Counted from the first letter of the stretch, positions 28,664-39,985 are shown. The stretch: DNA of 64,000 nucleotides from an uncultured Pelagibacteraceae bacterium (GCA_902541315.1 CACBQF010000004.1:25223-89222), one strand, 5' to 3'. Translations and numbers: made by a program. The notes: generated by a model not told the origin, from the letters alone.

Positions 28664-29970
28664 TTAATATTTTTAATCATTTGCTCTGGTAGCCACAAAG
28701 CAATCTCTGGGAAAATCACAACTAAGATAACTGCTAGAACCATTAACAAAAACAATGGAAACGCACTTCGAGCAATATAACCCATGTCTTTGTTGGCCAT
28801 ACCTTGCAAAACAAATAAATTAAAACCCACGGGTGGTGTTATCTGAGCCATCTCTACAACAATAACTAAAAATATACCAAACCAAATCATGTCAAAACCT
28901 GCTTGTCTAATCATTGGTTCTATAATGGCCATAGTCAATACCACAGCTGAGATACCATCAAGAAACATTCCTAAAATTATATAAAAAATCATTAAAACAA
29001 AAATTAATACATATGGAGATAAATCCATATTCTGAATCCACATTGCTAAGTTTCTTGGTAAACCTGTAAAACCCATTGCCAAAGATAAAAATGTTGAACC
29101 TGCTAAGATAAATGCAATCATACAAGAAGTTTTTGTTGCACCTAATAAGGATGTTTTAAAAGTTTCCAAAGTTAAACTTTTTTGAAAATATGATAAAATT
29201 AAAGCTCCAACAACTCCTAGAGATGCTGCCTCAGTAGCTGTAGCTATACCAGTATATATTGAACCTATAACAGCTGAAATTAAAATTATAACAGGTAAAA
29301 GTTGTTTAGATCTTTTTATCTTTTCAAAAATTGAATATTCTTCCACAATTTTGGGCATTTGTTTTTTGTTAATCAAAGACCAAAAAATAACATATGACAT
29401 AAAAATTAATGCAATCATTATTCCAGGTAAAATTCCAGCAATAAATAATTTTGCAATAGACTCTTGAACTGCTACTCCATAAATAATCAAAATTATTGAT
29501 GGAGGTATCAATAAGCCTAGTGTTCCAGAACCAGCAAGACTACCAAGTAAAATTTTCTCAGGATAATTTCTTTTTCTTAACTCGGGTATAGACATCTTTC
29601 CTACAGTTGCAACTGTGGCTGCAGAGGAACCTGAAATAGCAGCAAATAAAGCACAACCGACTACATTTACATGTATTAAACCTCCTGGTAATTTTTGCAT
29701 CCACGGAGATAAACCTTTAAACAAATTTTCAGATAGTCTTGTTCTAAATAGAATTTCTCCCATCCAGACGAATAAAGGTAATGCTGTAAGTGTCCAAGAT
29801 GATGAAGTACCCCATATTGTTGTTGCCATTGCATCTCCAACTGGTCTTGATGTAAATAGCATCATACCTATTGCGGATACCCCAATCATGCTTAAGGCTA
29901 CCCAAATACCAGAACCAAGAAAAAATAATAAAACACTTATGAAAAATATTGTTAATAAAATTTCAGCCAT
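28660..29970 (-). CDS. TRAP transporter large permease (DctM family)
   Basis: About 12-13 TM, GSLAGSGTLGLLIPPSIILIIYGV, EMAQITPPVGFNLFVLQG. Confidence 0.93.
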   Translation of the reverse strand: MAEILLTIFFISVLLFFLGSGIWVALSMIGVSAIGMMLFTSRPVGDAMATTIWGTSSSWTLTALPLFVWMGEILFRTRLSENLFKGLSPWMQKLPGGLIHVNVVGCALFAAISGSSAATVATVGKMSIPELRKRNYPEKILLGSLAGSGTLGLLIPPSIILIIYGVAVQESIAKLFIAGILPGIMIALIFMSYVIFWSLINKKQMPKIVEEYSIFEKIKRSKQLLPVIILISAVIGSIYTGIATATEAASLGVVGALILSYFQKSLTLETFKTSLLGATKTSCMIAFILAGSTFLSLAMGFTGLPRNLAMWIQNMDLSPYVLIFVLMIFYIILGMFLDGISAVVLTMAIIEPMIRQAGFDMIWFGIFLVIVVEMAQITPPVGFNLFVLQGMANKDMGYIARSAFPLFLLMVLAVILVVIFPEIALWLPEQMIKNIN

Positions 29971-30453
29971 TTAATTTTTTTTAAATATCAAAATAAGTTG
30001 ATGGAAAACACATATAAAAAAAATAGAAGAACCAAGGGCTACACTTGATTGAGGTATCCAAATTAAAATCTCATCTGCTCCCTCACTTCTTTCCTGAAAT
30101 TTATACGAAATAAGTAACATTTTAATAAAATAAAATGCTAAGTAACCTGAAAAAAAAGTTGCTACACTTAGACACCAGATTTCAATAAACTTTCTATTTA
30201 ACCCTGATAATTTTTCTAGAAAAAGAGTAATTCTTATGTGACCGTTTTCAACAAATGTGTAAGCTAATGCAAAAAAAGATGCTGCAGCCATACAATAACC
30301 AGAGTATTCTGCAAGGCCTCTAATATAAAAACCAAATATTCTTGATGAAATACCTGTTAAAATAAATACTGCTACTAAAACTAAAAATATTGCAGCGATA
30401 TAACCTGAAAATTTATAAAGTTTGTTAAGATTCTTATTTAAAGATTCTAGCAT
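29971..30453 (-). CDS. TRAP transporter small permease (DctQ family)
   Basis: 4-TM protein upstream of DctM. ATG at 30453 preferred over the GTG at 30468, which lies inside a hairpin. Confidence 0.9.
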   Translation of the reverse strand: MLESLNKNLNKLYKFSGYIAAIFLVLVAVFILTGISSRIFGFYIRGLAEYSGYCMAAASFFALAYTFVENGHIRITLFLEKLSGLNRKFIEIWCLSVATFFSGYLAFYFIKMLLISYKFQERSEGADEILIWIPQSSVALGSSIFFICVFHQLILIFKKN

Positions 30454-30458
30454 AAAAT

Positions 30459-30490
30459 TTAAGGCCACTTATTATTATAAGTGGCCTTAA
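30459..30490 (-). terminator. Intercistronic hairpin between dctP-like and dctQ-like genes
   Basis: TTAAGGCCACTTA-TTATTA-TAAGTGGCCTTAA perfect 13-bp stem; minus-strand 3' side continues AATTTTATG. Confidence 0.8.
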
Positions 30491-30502
30491 TTTAATATAC
30501 AA

Positions 30503-31474
30503 TTATTTATAACTAGATAAGACAGCTGCTCCTCTTGAACCAGCTTTTTGAGACCATTCCTTTGCCATCGTCTCACCTACTTTTTCAAAATGAGCCTGTA
30601 AAGATGCGTTTACGGTACCTACTACCATACCAGCATTAGCTAAGGCTTTTTTATCACTAACATTTCCTTGTTTAGATAATTGCCAGCCTTTTCTTTCCGC
30701 TAAAGCTGCTTGTTTCATCACTATATCTTTTGTAGATTGATCAAGTTTATTCCAAGCATCTTTATTTACAATCACCATATTTTTTGGGAACCAAGCTGCT
30801 ATATCATAAAAATATTTCACACCATTTTCCCATATTTTAGAATTTTTTCCTGTAGTAGGGGAAGTGATCATACTTTCTACAGCACCTGTAGAAAATGCTT
30901 GGCTAATTTCAGCAGCTTCAATTTTTGTTGGCGCCATACCTGTTAGCTCAGCGATTCTAATTGTTGCAGAATTGTATGCTCTGAACTTTAAACCTTTAAG
31001 GTCATTAACAGAGTTGATTTCCTTTTTGCTATATAAACCTTGTGCTGGCCATGGCACAGCGTAAAGAAATACCAAACCTTTTTCATCTAAGCCTTTAATG
31101 ATCTCAGCTTTTGATGCTTTGTATAATTTCATAGCATCAGAATAAGATGTTGCCAAGAATGGCTGTGAGTCTACTTCTAATAAAGGATCCTCTTTACCTA
31201 AAGCTGACATAAATCTTTCTCCAATTTGAGCTTGACCAGTTCTCACAGCTCTAAAGATTTCTCCACCTTTAAATAATGAGCCACCGGGATGAGTAACTAT
31301 TGTAAGTTTTCCACCACTTTTTTCAGTTACATTTTTTGCAAATTCAGTTGCGTTTGCAGAATGAAAATTTCCAGCACCATAAGCTAATGCCATATCCCAT
31401 TTTTCTGCAAAAGAAGAATTAATTGACAAAATTGATGAAACTAAAATAATTGATAAGTATTTTATGAATTTCAT
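30503..31474 (-). CDS. TRAP transporter substrate-binding protein (DctP family)
   Basis: Signal peptide; FHSANATEFAKNVTEKSGGKLTIVTHPGGSLFKGGEIFRAVRTGQAQIGERFMSALG. Confidence 0.93.
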   Translation of the reverse strand: MKFIKYLSIILVSSILSINSSFAEKWDMALAYGAGNFHSANATEFAKNVTEKSGGKLTIVTHPGGSLFKGGEIFRAVRTGQAQIGERFMSALGKEDPLLEVDSQPFLATSYSDAMKLYKASKAEIIKGLDEKGLVFLYAVPWPAQGLYSKKEINSVNDLKGLKFRAYNSATIRIAELTGMAPTKIEAAEISQAFSTGAVESMITSPTTGKNSKIWENGVKYFYDIAAWFPKNMVIVNKDAWNKLDQSTKDIVMKQAALAERKGWQLSKQGNVSDKKALANAGMVVGTVNASLQAHFEKVGETMAKEWSQKAGSRGAAVLSSYK

Positions 31475-31587
31475 TTATCCTCCATTTTTTTTAAAACCAT
31501 TTCATTATGTATTAAAATAATTATCAATAAAAAAATTATACTACTTTTGATTGAATAATTTAAAATATCTAATACTATAGTCTTACT

Positions 31588-32199
31588 TTGTTAGAAGAAG
31601 CACTCATATTAGTTCAGATTATTTTCATTGATATAATCTTGGCAGCAGATAATGCAATCATTATTGGATTAATTGCAGCTAATTTTGCGCCAAAAAATAG
31701 AAGACAAATTATTTTATGGGGTGTAGCTGGAGCATTAATATTCAAAGTTGTTTTTGCACTATTTGCTACGTATTTATTTGAATTTTATTTTATAAAAATC
31801 TTAGGAGGTTTGCTATTAATTTGGATCGTTAATGATTTAAGAAAAGATCTTTTTGAAATAAAAAAAGTTAAATCTCCAACTAAAAAATCAAAAGAACCTT
31901 CATACATTCAAAGTGTGTATAAAGTTTTATTTGCTGATATTACGATAAGTTTTGATAACGTAATTGGTGTAGTCGGAGCTGCAAAGGGTAATTTTGGTTT
32001 TATGATTTTTGGTCTTGTATTATCAGTTATTCTTACAGGTGCTATGGCAACCTATCTTGCAAACTATATTCAAAAACATCTATGGATTGCTTATGTGGGT
32101 TTAGGGTTTATCTTACTTGTTGCTCTTCAACTGGTAATTGGCGGTTTGGTTGATCTAGATATATTGTCTATAAATGAAGAATTTAAAAAATATTTCTAA
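31588..32199 (+). CDS. TerC/YjbE-type integral membrane protein
   Basis: FIDIILAADNAIIIGLIA and ADITISFDNVIGVVGAAKGN; TTG start. Confidence 0.88.
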   Translation: MLEEALILVQIIFIDIILAADNAIIIGLIAANFAPKNRRQIILWGVAGALIFKVVFALFATYLFEFYFIKILGGLLLIWIVNDLRKDLFEIKKVKSPTKKSKEPSYIQSVYKVLFADITISFDNVIGVVGAAKGNFGFMIFGLVLSVILTGAMATYLANYIQKHLWIAYVGLGFILLVALQLVIGGLVDLDILSINEEFKKYF

Positions 32200-32966
32200 T
32201 AAGAATGTTTTTTTGTAGGGTATTTTTTTTTTCTTACATCTAAGGCATACTTTCTAATACCAACATTGATATACTTTTTAACATTAGAAAACCTTTTAAC
32301 AAATTTAATCTTGGTATGATTTAATCCAATTAAATCATCAGTCACTAAAACTTGACCATCACAATAAACAGATGAACCAATTCCAATTGTTGGAATATTC
32401 AATTTTTGAGTAATAAGTTTTGCAATTTCAGTTTTTACACACTCTAAAACAATTGCAAATACTCCACTTTCTTGAAGCAACTTTGCGTCACTTATCAAGT
32501 TCTTTATTTCACTATTGGTTTTTCCCTTGGATTTAAATTTTTTTGTTGATTGAGGAAGTAAACCAATATGACCCATAACTGGGATTTTATTCTTAATTAA
32601 AAACTTTATTTGCTCGATAACCCTTTTGCCACCCTCTAATTTTACTGCATCACATTTAGTCTCTTTTAGAATTTTCTCAGCATTCTTTAATGCTAGAGAC
32701 TTTGAGCTGTAAGTTTTGAAAGGCATATCAACAACCATTAAACTTTTTTTGATACCCAATCTAACACTTTTGGAGTGATTTATCATTTCTGTTAAAGTGA
32801 CTTTTTTTGTTGAGGAATAATTGTATAAAACTGAACCCAGAGAATCACCAACCAAAGTAATATCAACATATTTATCAACTTCTTCTGCAATATTTTTTGA
32901 ATAAGCTGTAAGACAAACTATTTTAGACTTTTTTTTTTTATTAATTATTTTTTTAATTTTATTCAT
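32196..32966 (-). CDS. panB: 3-methyl-2-oxobutanoate hydroxymethyltransferase
   Basis: VCLTAYSKNIAEEVDKYVDITLVGDSLGSVLYNY, GHIGLLPQS, PTIGIGSSVYCDGQVLVTDDLIGL. Confidence 0.95.
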   Translation of the reverse strand: MNKIKKIINKKKKSKIVCLTAYSKNIAEEVDKYVDITLVGDSLGSVLYNYSSTKKVTLTEMINHSKSVRLGIKKSLMVVDMPFKTYSSKSLALKNAEKILKETKCDAVKLEGGKRVIEQIKFLIKNKIPVMGHIGLLPQSTKKFKSKGKTNSEIKNLISDAKLLQESGVFAIVLECVKTEIAKLITQKLNIPTIGIGSSVYCDGQVLVTDDLIGLNHTKIKFVKRFSNVKKYINVGIRKYALDVRKKKYPTKKHSY

Positions 32967-33822
32967 TTAAATTACTCATCCAATCTTTAGCTAAAGTAGA
33001 TGAATTTCTTTTATCGTAAAGAAATAAATAAAAGCAAGTTAAATCAAGACTATTATAAATAGCTCCTAAAACACTAAGCTTTAATAATTTTTCATTATTT
33101 AGATTTTTTATTTTATTAATATGTTGAATAAAAACAGCATCAGTCCACATATGTTGAGATGCGAAATTTTTATCTTTATTCGCTACCAATGGCTTAAGGG
33201 TTCTACCAGATAATCCTAAAAATTTATTAAACATAAAGTTATACTGACCTAAGAACTGAGTTATATCACCAAAAAGAGGCTGGTCATGATAAAGGGGTAA
33301 AAATTCAACTTCACAAACTATTTTAAGCACATTATTTAGCAATTTTGTACTTCCTTTAAAAATATCTAACTCAGCACCTTGAACATCTATCTTTATAAAA
33401 TCTATTGTATCAATAGAATATTCGTCTACAAAAGAGTTTAGAGTTATTGTTTCAATTTCAGTCTCTTTTTTTAAATTCATATATTGTAATTCGTGATATA
33501 AATTTAACAATTTTTCGTCTGGTTTATAAAGACTAGTACACAGTGGGCTCTCTGTAATATATAGTTTTCTTTTTTCGTTTTTTTTTCCAAGTGCAAATGG
33601 AAAATATTTAATACCTTTGATAGCTTTAGAATTCATCTGATCACATACCTCCTTTTCAATTTCAAATCCTAAAATCTCACTAGATGGAAAGTGTTCAATT
33701 ATTTTATGAAATCTTGGCTGAGAATTTCTTTCCGGGCGTGCACCAATATCTACAAGAGTAAATTTACAATCAATTTTAGTTTTTTTAATAACTTCTACTA
33801 GTTTTACAAAAGGATCTTTCAT
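32959..33822 (-). CDS. FkbM-family methyltransferase
   Basis: LVDIGARPE..., TLNSFVDEYSIDTIDFIKIDVQGAELDIFKG. Confidence 0.85.
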   Translation of the reverse strand: MKDPFVKLVEVIKKTKIDCKFTLVDIGARPERNSQPRFHKIIEHFPSSEILGFEIEKEVCDQMNSKAIKGIKYFPFALGKKNEKRKLYITESPLCTSLYKPDEKLLNLYHELQYMNLKKETEIETITLNSFVDEYSIDTIDFIKIDVQGAELDIFKGSTKLLNNVLKIVCEVEFLPLYHDQPLFGDITQFLGQYNFMFNKFLGLSGRTLKPLVANKDKNFASQHMWTDAVFIQHINKIKNLNNEKLLKLSVLGAIYNSLDLTCFYLFLYDKRNSSTLAKDWMSNLNE

Positions 33823-33833
33823 AAAAAAAATTA

Positions 33834-35396
33834 TTATTCTAATTCAATTGTACTCGGTGGCTTAGATGTAACGTCATAAACTACCCTATTTATTCCTCTA
33901 ATACTATTTACAATTTTATTTGAAATCATTTGAATAAAAGGCTTTTTAAATTCATAAAAGTCTGCTGTCATACCATCCTCAGAGGTAATAGCTCTCAATA
34001 GACACAGATATTCATAAGTTCTATTATCACCCATTACACCTACAGTCTTAACAGGAAGTAAGGCAGCATAAGCTTGCCAAATTTTATTATAAAAACCATG
34101 TTCTTTTAAAGCAGTTATAAAATAATGATCAGCTTCTTTTAAAATTTTAATTTTTTCTTTTGTTATTTTTCCTGGCATTCTTATTGCTAGACCTGGTCCA
34201 GGAAAAGGATGTCTAGAGATAATTTCTTTATTTAAATTTAGATCTAAACCTAATTTTCTCACTTCATCTTTAAATAAAAATCTTAAAGGCTCTACTAGTT
34301 TAAGTTTCATTTTTTTTGGAAGGCCACCTACATTATGATGTGATTTAATTTTAGAGGTTTGACTACCTGTAACAGATTTACTCTCAATTAAGTCCGGATA
34401 AAGAGTTCCTTGAGCTAAAAATCTTACATTTTTAATTTTCTTGGCATATCTTTCAAAAATTTTTATAAAAAGATTTCCTATTATTTTTCTCTTTTTTTCT
34501 GGATCTGAAATATTTTTAAGTTTTCTTAAAAACTCTTTTTCAGCGTTCACATAAATTAGATTAATTTTTAATCTCTTTTTGAACGTATTAACTACTTGTT
34601 TTTCCTCATTTTTTCTTAAAAGACCTGTATTTACAAAAATACAGTATAGTTTTTTTCCTATTGCTTTGTTTATTAATTGTGCGACTACGCTGCTATCCAC
34701 CCCTCCAGACAAAGCACATATTACTTTATTTTTGCCAACTTTATTTCTTATCTCTTTTATTAATTTATTTTTTTGATTTTTTACTGACCAATTTTTTTTA
34801 ATCTTACAAATTGAAAAAATGAAGTTTTTAATTATTATTTTACCATTCTCTGTGTGAGTTACCTCAGGATGAAATTGTACTCCATAAATTCTTTGCAGGC
34901 TGTTTTCCACAATTGCAAATTTTGAATTTTGACTAGATGCAACAACTCTGAAATTTTTTGGTAATCTGGAGACTTGATCAGCATGACTCATCCAAACTTT
35001 CACATATTTTCTATTTTTAAAATAATCTTTTATTAACGGACTATTATTTTTTTTGATGATATTAGCTAAACCGAATTCTCTATGTTTTGATTGTTTTACT
35101 TTTCCACCCTTTATTTTAGACAAAATTTGATGACCAAAACAAATACCAAGTACTGGTATTTCATTTTCAATAATATTTTTATCAAATGAGTATTTCTTAA
35201 TATCGTAAACGTTTAAAGGTCCACCTGATAAAATTATTCCTTTAATTTTTTCATTTATGTCTTTATTTTTAATTTTTTTATGACTAATGATTTCTGAAAA
35301 TACACCAAACTCTCTTATTCTTCTTGCAATCAATTGAGTAAACTGTGAGCCAAAATCAATAATTAAGATTTTATCAAGACCTTTATCAAGAGTCAT
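33834..35396 (-). CDS. guaA: GMP synthase (glutamine-hydrolysing)
   Basis: [42 protein letters not shown]-terminal [16 protein letters not shown]. Confidence 0.97.
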   Translation of the reverse strand: MTLDKGLDKILIIDFGSQFTQLIARRIREFGVFSEIISHKKIKNKDINEKIKGIILSGGPLNVYDIKKYSFDKNIIENEIPVLGICFGHQILSKIKGGKVKQSKHREFGLANIIKKNNSPLIKDYFKNRKYVKVWMSHADQVSRLPKNFRVVASSQNSKFAIVENSLQRIYGVQFHPEVTHTENGKIIIKNFIFSICKIKKNWSVKNQKNKLIKEIRNKVGKNKVICALSGGVDSSVVAQLINKAIGKKLYCIFVNTGLLRKNEEKQVVNTFKKRLKINLIYVNAEKEFLRKLKNISDPEKKRKIIGNLFIKIFERYAKKIKNVRFLAQGTLYPDLIESKSVTGSQTSKIKSHHNVGGLPKKMKLKLVEPLRFLFKDEVRKLGLDLNLNKEIISRHPFPGPGLAIRMPGKITKEKIKILKEADHYFITALKEHGFYNKIWQAYAALLPVKTVGVMGDNRTYEYLCLLRAITSEDGMTADFYEFKKPFIQMISNKIVNSIRGINRVVYDVTSKPPSTIELE

Positions 35397-35823
35397 TTTT
35401 TGGCTCTAGATTAGCAAGTGTCTCTAAAATTTTTTTATTCTCACCGCATAAACTTTTACAAACCTCAGAAAATGTTTTTGATAAATCTTTGACTTGGGAA
35501 TAATTTGATTTTTCCAATCCTATTTTCATTAGCATTAAAATAGCTTCTTCATTATTTGGATCTATTAATAAAGTAGCATCTAAATTTTTCTCTTCTTTAC
35601 CTTGATCTTCTTTAGCGTTGTAAATTTTGGCTAAATATAAATATGAATTTGAGTCTTTCGGATTAAAAACAATACTTCTTTCAAACATAAATTTCGCATC
35701 ATCGAATTTTTTATTTTCATAAAGAGTTAAACCTTTTTCAAAAAAGTTCTCACTTGCAAATGAATTAACAAATATGTTTGTAAGAAAATATATAAATATA
35801 ATTTTTTTAAAAATATTTTTCAT
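35386..35823 (-). CDS. Exported TPR-repeat protein
   Basis: Signal peptide; [39 protein letters not shown]. Confidence 0.8.
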   Translation of the reverse strand: MKNIFKKIIFIYFLTNIFVNSFASENFFEKGLTLYENKKFDDAKFMFERSIVFNPKDSNSYLYLAKIYNAKEDQGKEEKNLDATLLIDPNNEEAILMLMKIGLEKSNYSQVKDLSKTFSEVCKSLCGENKKILETLANLEPKNDS

Positions 35824-36905
35824 TAGTATTTGTTATCATCTTTAACTATATCGACATTATGTACCATACTTTCATAAAATCCAGCTTTTGTAATTTTTAT
35901 AAAGTGAGGTTTTTTCCTTAAATATTTAATTTGTTTAGATCCAAGATACCCCATAGATGATCTTAAGCCACCTATCAATTTAAAGATAACTTTACTTACT
36001 TTGCCTTTGTATTTAGCGAGACCTTCAACTCCCTCAGGAACATATTTAGAATTGTCTTTTTGTTTAGATTGAAAGTATCTATCTGCGGACCCTTTATTCA
36101 TCGCTCCAACAGATCCCATGCCTCTAAAGCTTTTAAATAACTTTCCATTTTTTTTTATAAGTTTACCTGGTGTTTCATCAGTGCCAGCAAACAAAGATCC
36201 AATCATGATTGCGTCAGCACCAGCGGCAAATGCTTTCGCCAAATCTCCAGAGTACTTAATACCCCCGTCAGATATTATTTTAACTTTGCTTTTTTTTATA
36301 GCATTTCTAACATTTAAAATTGCAGTTAACTGAGGAACTCCAATACCTGCAACCAATCTAGTAGTACAAATAGAGCCAGGTCCGATTCCAACTTTAATTA
36401 TATCAACCCCTAATTTATACAAGTATTTTGCTGCTTCTGCTGTTGCAATGTTTCCTGCACAAAGCGCAGTTTTTGAATTTTTTTCTTTTTTAATAAACTT
36501 AATCATTTCCGAAACTTTTTTTGTATGTCCATGTGCAGTATCCACCACTATCATGTTTATACCCTCTTTTAAAATTGCCTTTGCTCTAGCAAGCTCATTC
36601 GAACCAGCACCTACTGCAGCTCCAACTAATAAATTTTGTTTTTTAACTTTTTTTATCTCCTGAACTTGTTTTTTTATATTTAAATTACGATGGATAATGC
36701 CAATCCCTCCAGCTTTAGCTATAGCAATAGCCATTTTGCTTTCGGTTATTGTATCCATAGCTGAGGTTAATAACGGAATTCTTAGTTTAAGAAATTTAGA
36801 TAATATAATACTGGTATCAACTTCCGACGGAAGTATATCTGAATATTTTGGAGCTAATGTAACATCATCAAAGGTTAGAGCTTCTTTTATAGGATCCATA
36901 TTCAT
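35823..36905 (-). CDS. guaB: IMP dehydrogenase lacking the CBS (Bateman) domain
   Basis: [64 protein letters not shown]; 360 aa, KKVKKQ joined directly to [10 protein letters not shown]. Confidence 0.95.
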   Translation of the reverse strand: MNMDPIKEALTFDDVTLAPKYSDILPSEVDTSIILSKFLKLRIPLLTSAMDTITESKMAIAIAKAGGIGIIHRNLNIKKQVQEIKKVKKQNLLVGAAVGAGSNELARAKAILKEGINMIVVDTAHGHTKKVSEMIKFIKKEKNSKTALCAGNIATAEAAKYLYKLGVDIIKVGIGPGSICTTRLVAGIGVPQLTAILNVRNAIKKSKVKIISDGGIKYSGDLAKAFAAGADAIMIGSLFAGTDETPGKLIKKNGKLFKSFRGMGSVGAMNKGSADRYFQSKQKDNSKYVPEGVEGLAKYKGKVSKVIFKLIGGLRSSMGYLGSKQIKYLRKKPHFIKITKAGFYESMVHNVDIVKDDNKY

Positions 36906-36936
36906 TTATATATGATTCCTTAAAATATTAAAGTAG

Positions 36937-37548
36937 CTATCTAATTTTTTTACAAATTATAAAACTTTCTTTAGATTCTTTTCGACTTGATAAAGGTTTA
37001 AAAACCTTAACTTCTTTAAATATTTTTTTTCCAAGTGCGACAATTTCATTAAAGGTGCTACCCATAAAAATTTTTGAAATGAAATAACCTTTTGATGAAA
37101 TTACTTTTTTCGAAAATGTCATTGCCTCTTTGCATAATTCTCCAGTTTGAATTGAGTCAAGGTTCTTTATACCAGTAGTATTTACAGCCATATCAGACAT
37201 GACTACATCAAATTTTTTTGTTAAATTTTCTCTAATTTTTTCTTGAATATCAGGTTCTGTAAAATCACCTTTAATATGAATTCCATTATCAATCGGTGAA
37301 ATTTCTTTTAAATCAATTGATATTATTTTTCCATTTTTTATTGTTTTTGAGGCATATTGAGACCAACTTCCAGGTGCTGCACCAATATCCAAAATAAACA
37401 TTCCGTTCTTAAAAATCTTAAATTTTTTATCTATTTCAATTAATTTATAAGCTGATCGCGCTCTATATCCATCAACTTTTGACCGGCGTACATAAATATC
37501 TCTCTTTTGTTTATTGATCCAGTTTTTAGAAATTTTATTTTTTTTCAA
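36937..37548 (-). CDS. rlmE: 23S rRNA (uridine-2'-O) methyltransferase RlmE/FtsJ
   Basis: YRARSAYKLIEIDKKFKIFKNGMFILDIGAAPGSWSQYA, VMSDMAVNTTGI. Confidence 0.93.
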   Translation of the reverse strand: MKKNKISKNWINKQKRDIYVRRSKVDGYRARSAYKLIEIDKKFKIFKNGMFILDIGAAPGSWSQYASKTIKNGKIISIDLKEISPIDNGIHIKGDFTEPDIQEKIRENLTKKFDVVMSDMAVNTTGIKNLDSIQTGELCKEAMTFSKKVISSKGYFISKIFMGSTFNEIVALGKKIFKEVKVFKPLSSRKESKESFIICKKIR

Positions 37549-38460
37549 TTAAATATTATACCTTAAGCTTTTAATAACTTTTTTATCACTTAGTGTTTCA
37601 ATCTCGATTTCAATATTTTTGTTTGTCCTCATGTCCTTACCATCTTTCCAAATACCAGCTGCAAGGTGCATTATACCTATTTTATAATTGGGCAAATATG
37701 GTTCAACGAAAGTATTATTAATTTCGTCATATTTTGGTAGTAGGTTACTAGCAATCCAATTACAATTAAGTGGTAAAAATTCTGTAACTAAATTATCAAT
37801 ATATACTGACATATTAATCGCTAATCCCTCAGAGCCAAAAATATTTCCTGCTTTTAAGGTTTGTTTAAGATTATTTTGCCAACTTTCCCAACCAGGGGAA
37901 TTTTTTTCTAAAGAAAAAACACCAATGTTTATATGTGGTGCGAAGGCTAATTTTCTTGCTTTATCATATGGTATTTTTGATTTAACTGCATGTTTAAAGT
38001 TTTGTGATTTAATAATTGCTAGTTTTCCAAATAGCCAATTAACTTTTGACATTATTTTGTATCCTGGGCCAAGTGTCTGTGTGATACCTAATTTACCATT
38101 ATTACAAGCTTTAAAATATAATTCTACACATTCCCAATCATTCACCCAAGCATCACAATCAATCCATAAATATTTATCATAATTTGGAAAATACCTTGGC
38201 AAAAAAGCCCTTGAGACTTGACTTTTTAACCATTCTTTTCCTTTTACTTTAAACTCTGGAACTTCAATATCCCAATCTGCTTTTTTAATTTCATTTACTT
38301 TTTTTGACAATAAATCTTTTTGATCTTGTGTTAATCCTGCATCTAAAACACAAATAGCAATTTTTTCACTTTCTTTAAATTTTTTTATAGAATTAATTAG
38401 CTCATCTAATAGAGGAAAATAATTAGCATCTGCTAATGAAACAATTACATTTTTTTTCAT
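37549..38460 (-). CDS. Glycosyltransferase-like protein (GT-A/GT8-like)
   Basis: VSLADANYFPLLDELINSIKKF, DKYLWIDCDAWV (DxD-like). Confidence 0.6.
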   Translation of the reverse strand: MKKNVIVSLADANYFPLLDELINSIKKFKESEKIAICVLDAGLTQDQKDLLSKKVNEIKKADWDIEVPEFKVKGKEWLKSQVSRAFLPRYFPNYDKYLWIDCDAWVNDWECVELYFKACNNGKLGITQTLGPGYKIMSKVNWLFGKLAIIKSQNFKHAVKSKIPYDKARKLAFAPHINIGVFSLEKNSPGWESWQNNLKQTLKAGNIFGSEGLAINMSVYIDNLVTEFLPLNCNWIASNLLPKYDEINNTFVEPYLPNYKIGIMHLAAGIWKDGKDMRTNKNIEIEIETLSDKKVIKSLRYNI

Positions 38461-39263
38461 TAAAGTATATCTTCAAGATCATCTTCATCTTGAATTCTGT
38501 CATTTTCATGTTGCTTTTTAATTTTTTGATAATGAAGAAAACTTATAGGCAACAATAATACATAAATGACAGCACTTAATGCAATTACATTAAATGTGTA
38601 TATAAGTAATAATCCAAAAAATAAAACAATACTGAATAATAGGAATATAGTTGTTCTTCTTGGAATAACTATTTTTTTAAAAGAATAGGTTGGAAATTTA
38701 CTAATCAGTAAAAAAGATGTAATTATAAAAAATATTGGTGTGATAATGTCATAATTAATTTGAAATAATTCAAATCCACTTAAATTTATGATTAATGGTG
38801 TTAGCACTAAAATTCCCCCAGCTGGAGATGGAACGCCCTCAAAAAAATTATCTCTCCACGAAGGCTCACTAATTGAATTAACATTAAATCGTGCTAGCCT
38901 TAAAGCAACACAAATTACATATATTAAACATAATAACCAACCAAATTTTCCAAGTGTATTTAGTTTCCAAAAAAACATAATAAATGCAGGAGCAACTCCA
39001 AAACTTATCATATCTGTTAAAGAGTCTAATTCTTTACCAACTTTTGATGTTCCCTTAATTAATCTAGCTATTCTTCCATCTAGGCCATCTATTAAAGCTG
39101 CGATAATAATTGCTACGATCGCCAATTCAAATCTGCCATCTAAAGCAAACCTTATAGAAGTTAATCCAATGCAAACTCCTATTAAAGTTAACATATTTGG
39201 CAAGATTACTCTTGCACTTTTTTTATCACTTATGATTTTAAATTTTTTTTTTTGTGGTTCCAT
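38460..39263 (-). CDS. pssA: CDP-diacylglycerol--serine O-phosphatidyltransferase
   Basis: LPNMLTLIGVCIGLTSIR, DGLDGRIARLIKGTSKVGKELDSLTDMISFGVAP (CDP-alcohol motif). Confidence 0.94.
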   Translation of the reverse strand: MEPQKKKFKIISDKKSARVILPNMLTLIGVCIGLTSIRFALDGRFELAIVAIIIAALIDGLDGRIARLIKGTSKVGKELDSLTDMISFGVAPAFIMFFWKLNTLGKFGWLLCLIYVICVALRLARFNVNSISEPSWRDNFFEGVPSPAGGILVLTPLIINLSGFELFQINYDIITPIFFIITSFLLISKFPTYSFKKIVIPRRTTIFLLFSIVLFFGLLLIYTFNVIALSAVIYVLLLPISFLHYQKIKKQHENDRIQDEDDLEDIL

Positions 39264-39916
39264 TATTTTTTAGCTAGTAATGTTTCTCCGGCTATAGAAG
39301 TTTGACCAATTTGAACAAGGGGCTCGTAATTTTCATAGTATACATCTGCTCTACTGCCAAATCTTATCATTCCAATTTTATCACCTTGTTTTAAATCTTG
39401 ATCTTTGCTTGACTCACAAACAATTCTCCTTGCAACTAATCCTGCTATTTGAACAACAATAATATCATTACCGTGACTGTCTTTAATTTTGTAATAATTT
39501 CTCTCATTGCCCTCGCTTGCTTTATCTAAAGATGCGTTTACAAATTTTCCTGGTTTATATAAAATTTCTTCAATTTTTCCACTACATGGAGTTCTATTTA
39601 CATGACAATCAAATACATTCATGAATATACTAATTTTTTTGAACTTTTTATTTTCTAATCCAAGTTCTTTTGGGCCATCTACCTCTTCAACCTTGATCAC
39701 TTCTCCATCAGCTGGACTTATAAGATAATTGTCGTCATTAATAATAATCCTATCTGGATCTCTAAAAAAATAATAAACCCAGATAGTTAAAACTAAACCA
39801 ATTAAACCTAGGAAGCTGCTAAAAATATAAAAAATGATAGTAATAATTCCTGCAATAACTAGGAATTTGTATCCCTCAGCGTGAATTTTTGGAAATATCT
39901 TGCTAAACATATTCAT
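39263..39916 (-). CDS. psd: Phosphatidylserine decarboxylase proenzyme (short form)
   Basis: YFFRDPDR, ISPADGEVIKV, FMNVFDCHVNRTPCSGKI, RFGSRADVY autocleavage region. Confidence 0.94.
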   Translation of the reverse strand: MNMFSKIFPKIHAEGYKFLVIAGIITIIFYIFSSFLGLIGLVLTIWVYYFFRDPDRIIINDDNYLISPADGEVIKVEEVDGPKELGLENKKFKKISIFMNVFDCHVNRTPCSGKIEEILYKPGKFVNASLDKASEGNERNYYKIKDSHGNDIIVVQIAGLVARRIVCESSKDQDLKQGDKIGMIRFGSRADVYYENYEPLVQIGQTSIAGETLLAKK

Positions 39917-39985
39917 CTATTTGATAATTTTTCATTAATATGTATATAAAATTGCGAAATTCAATTATTAAGATAGTTAAATAAA

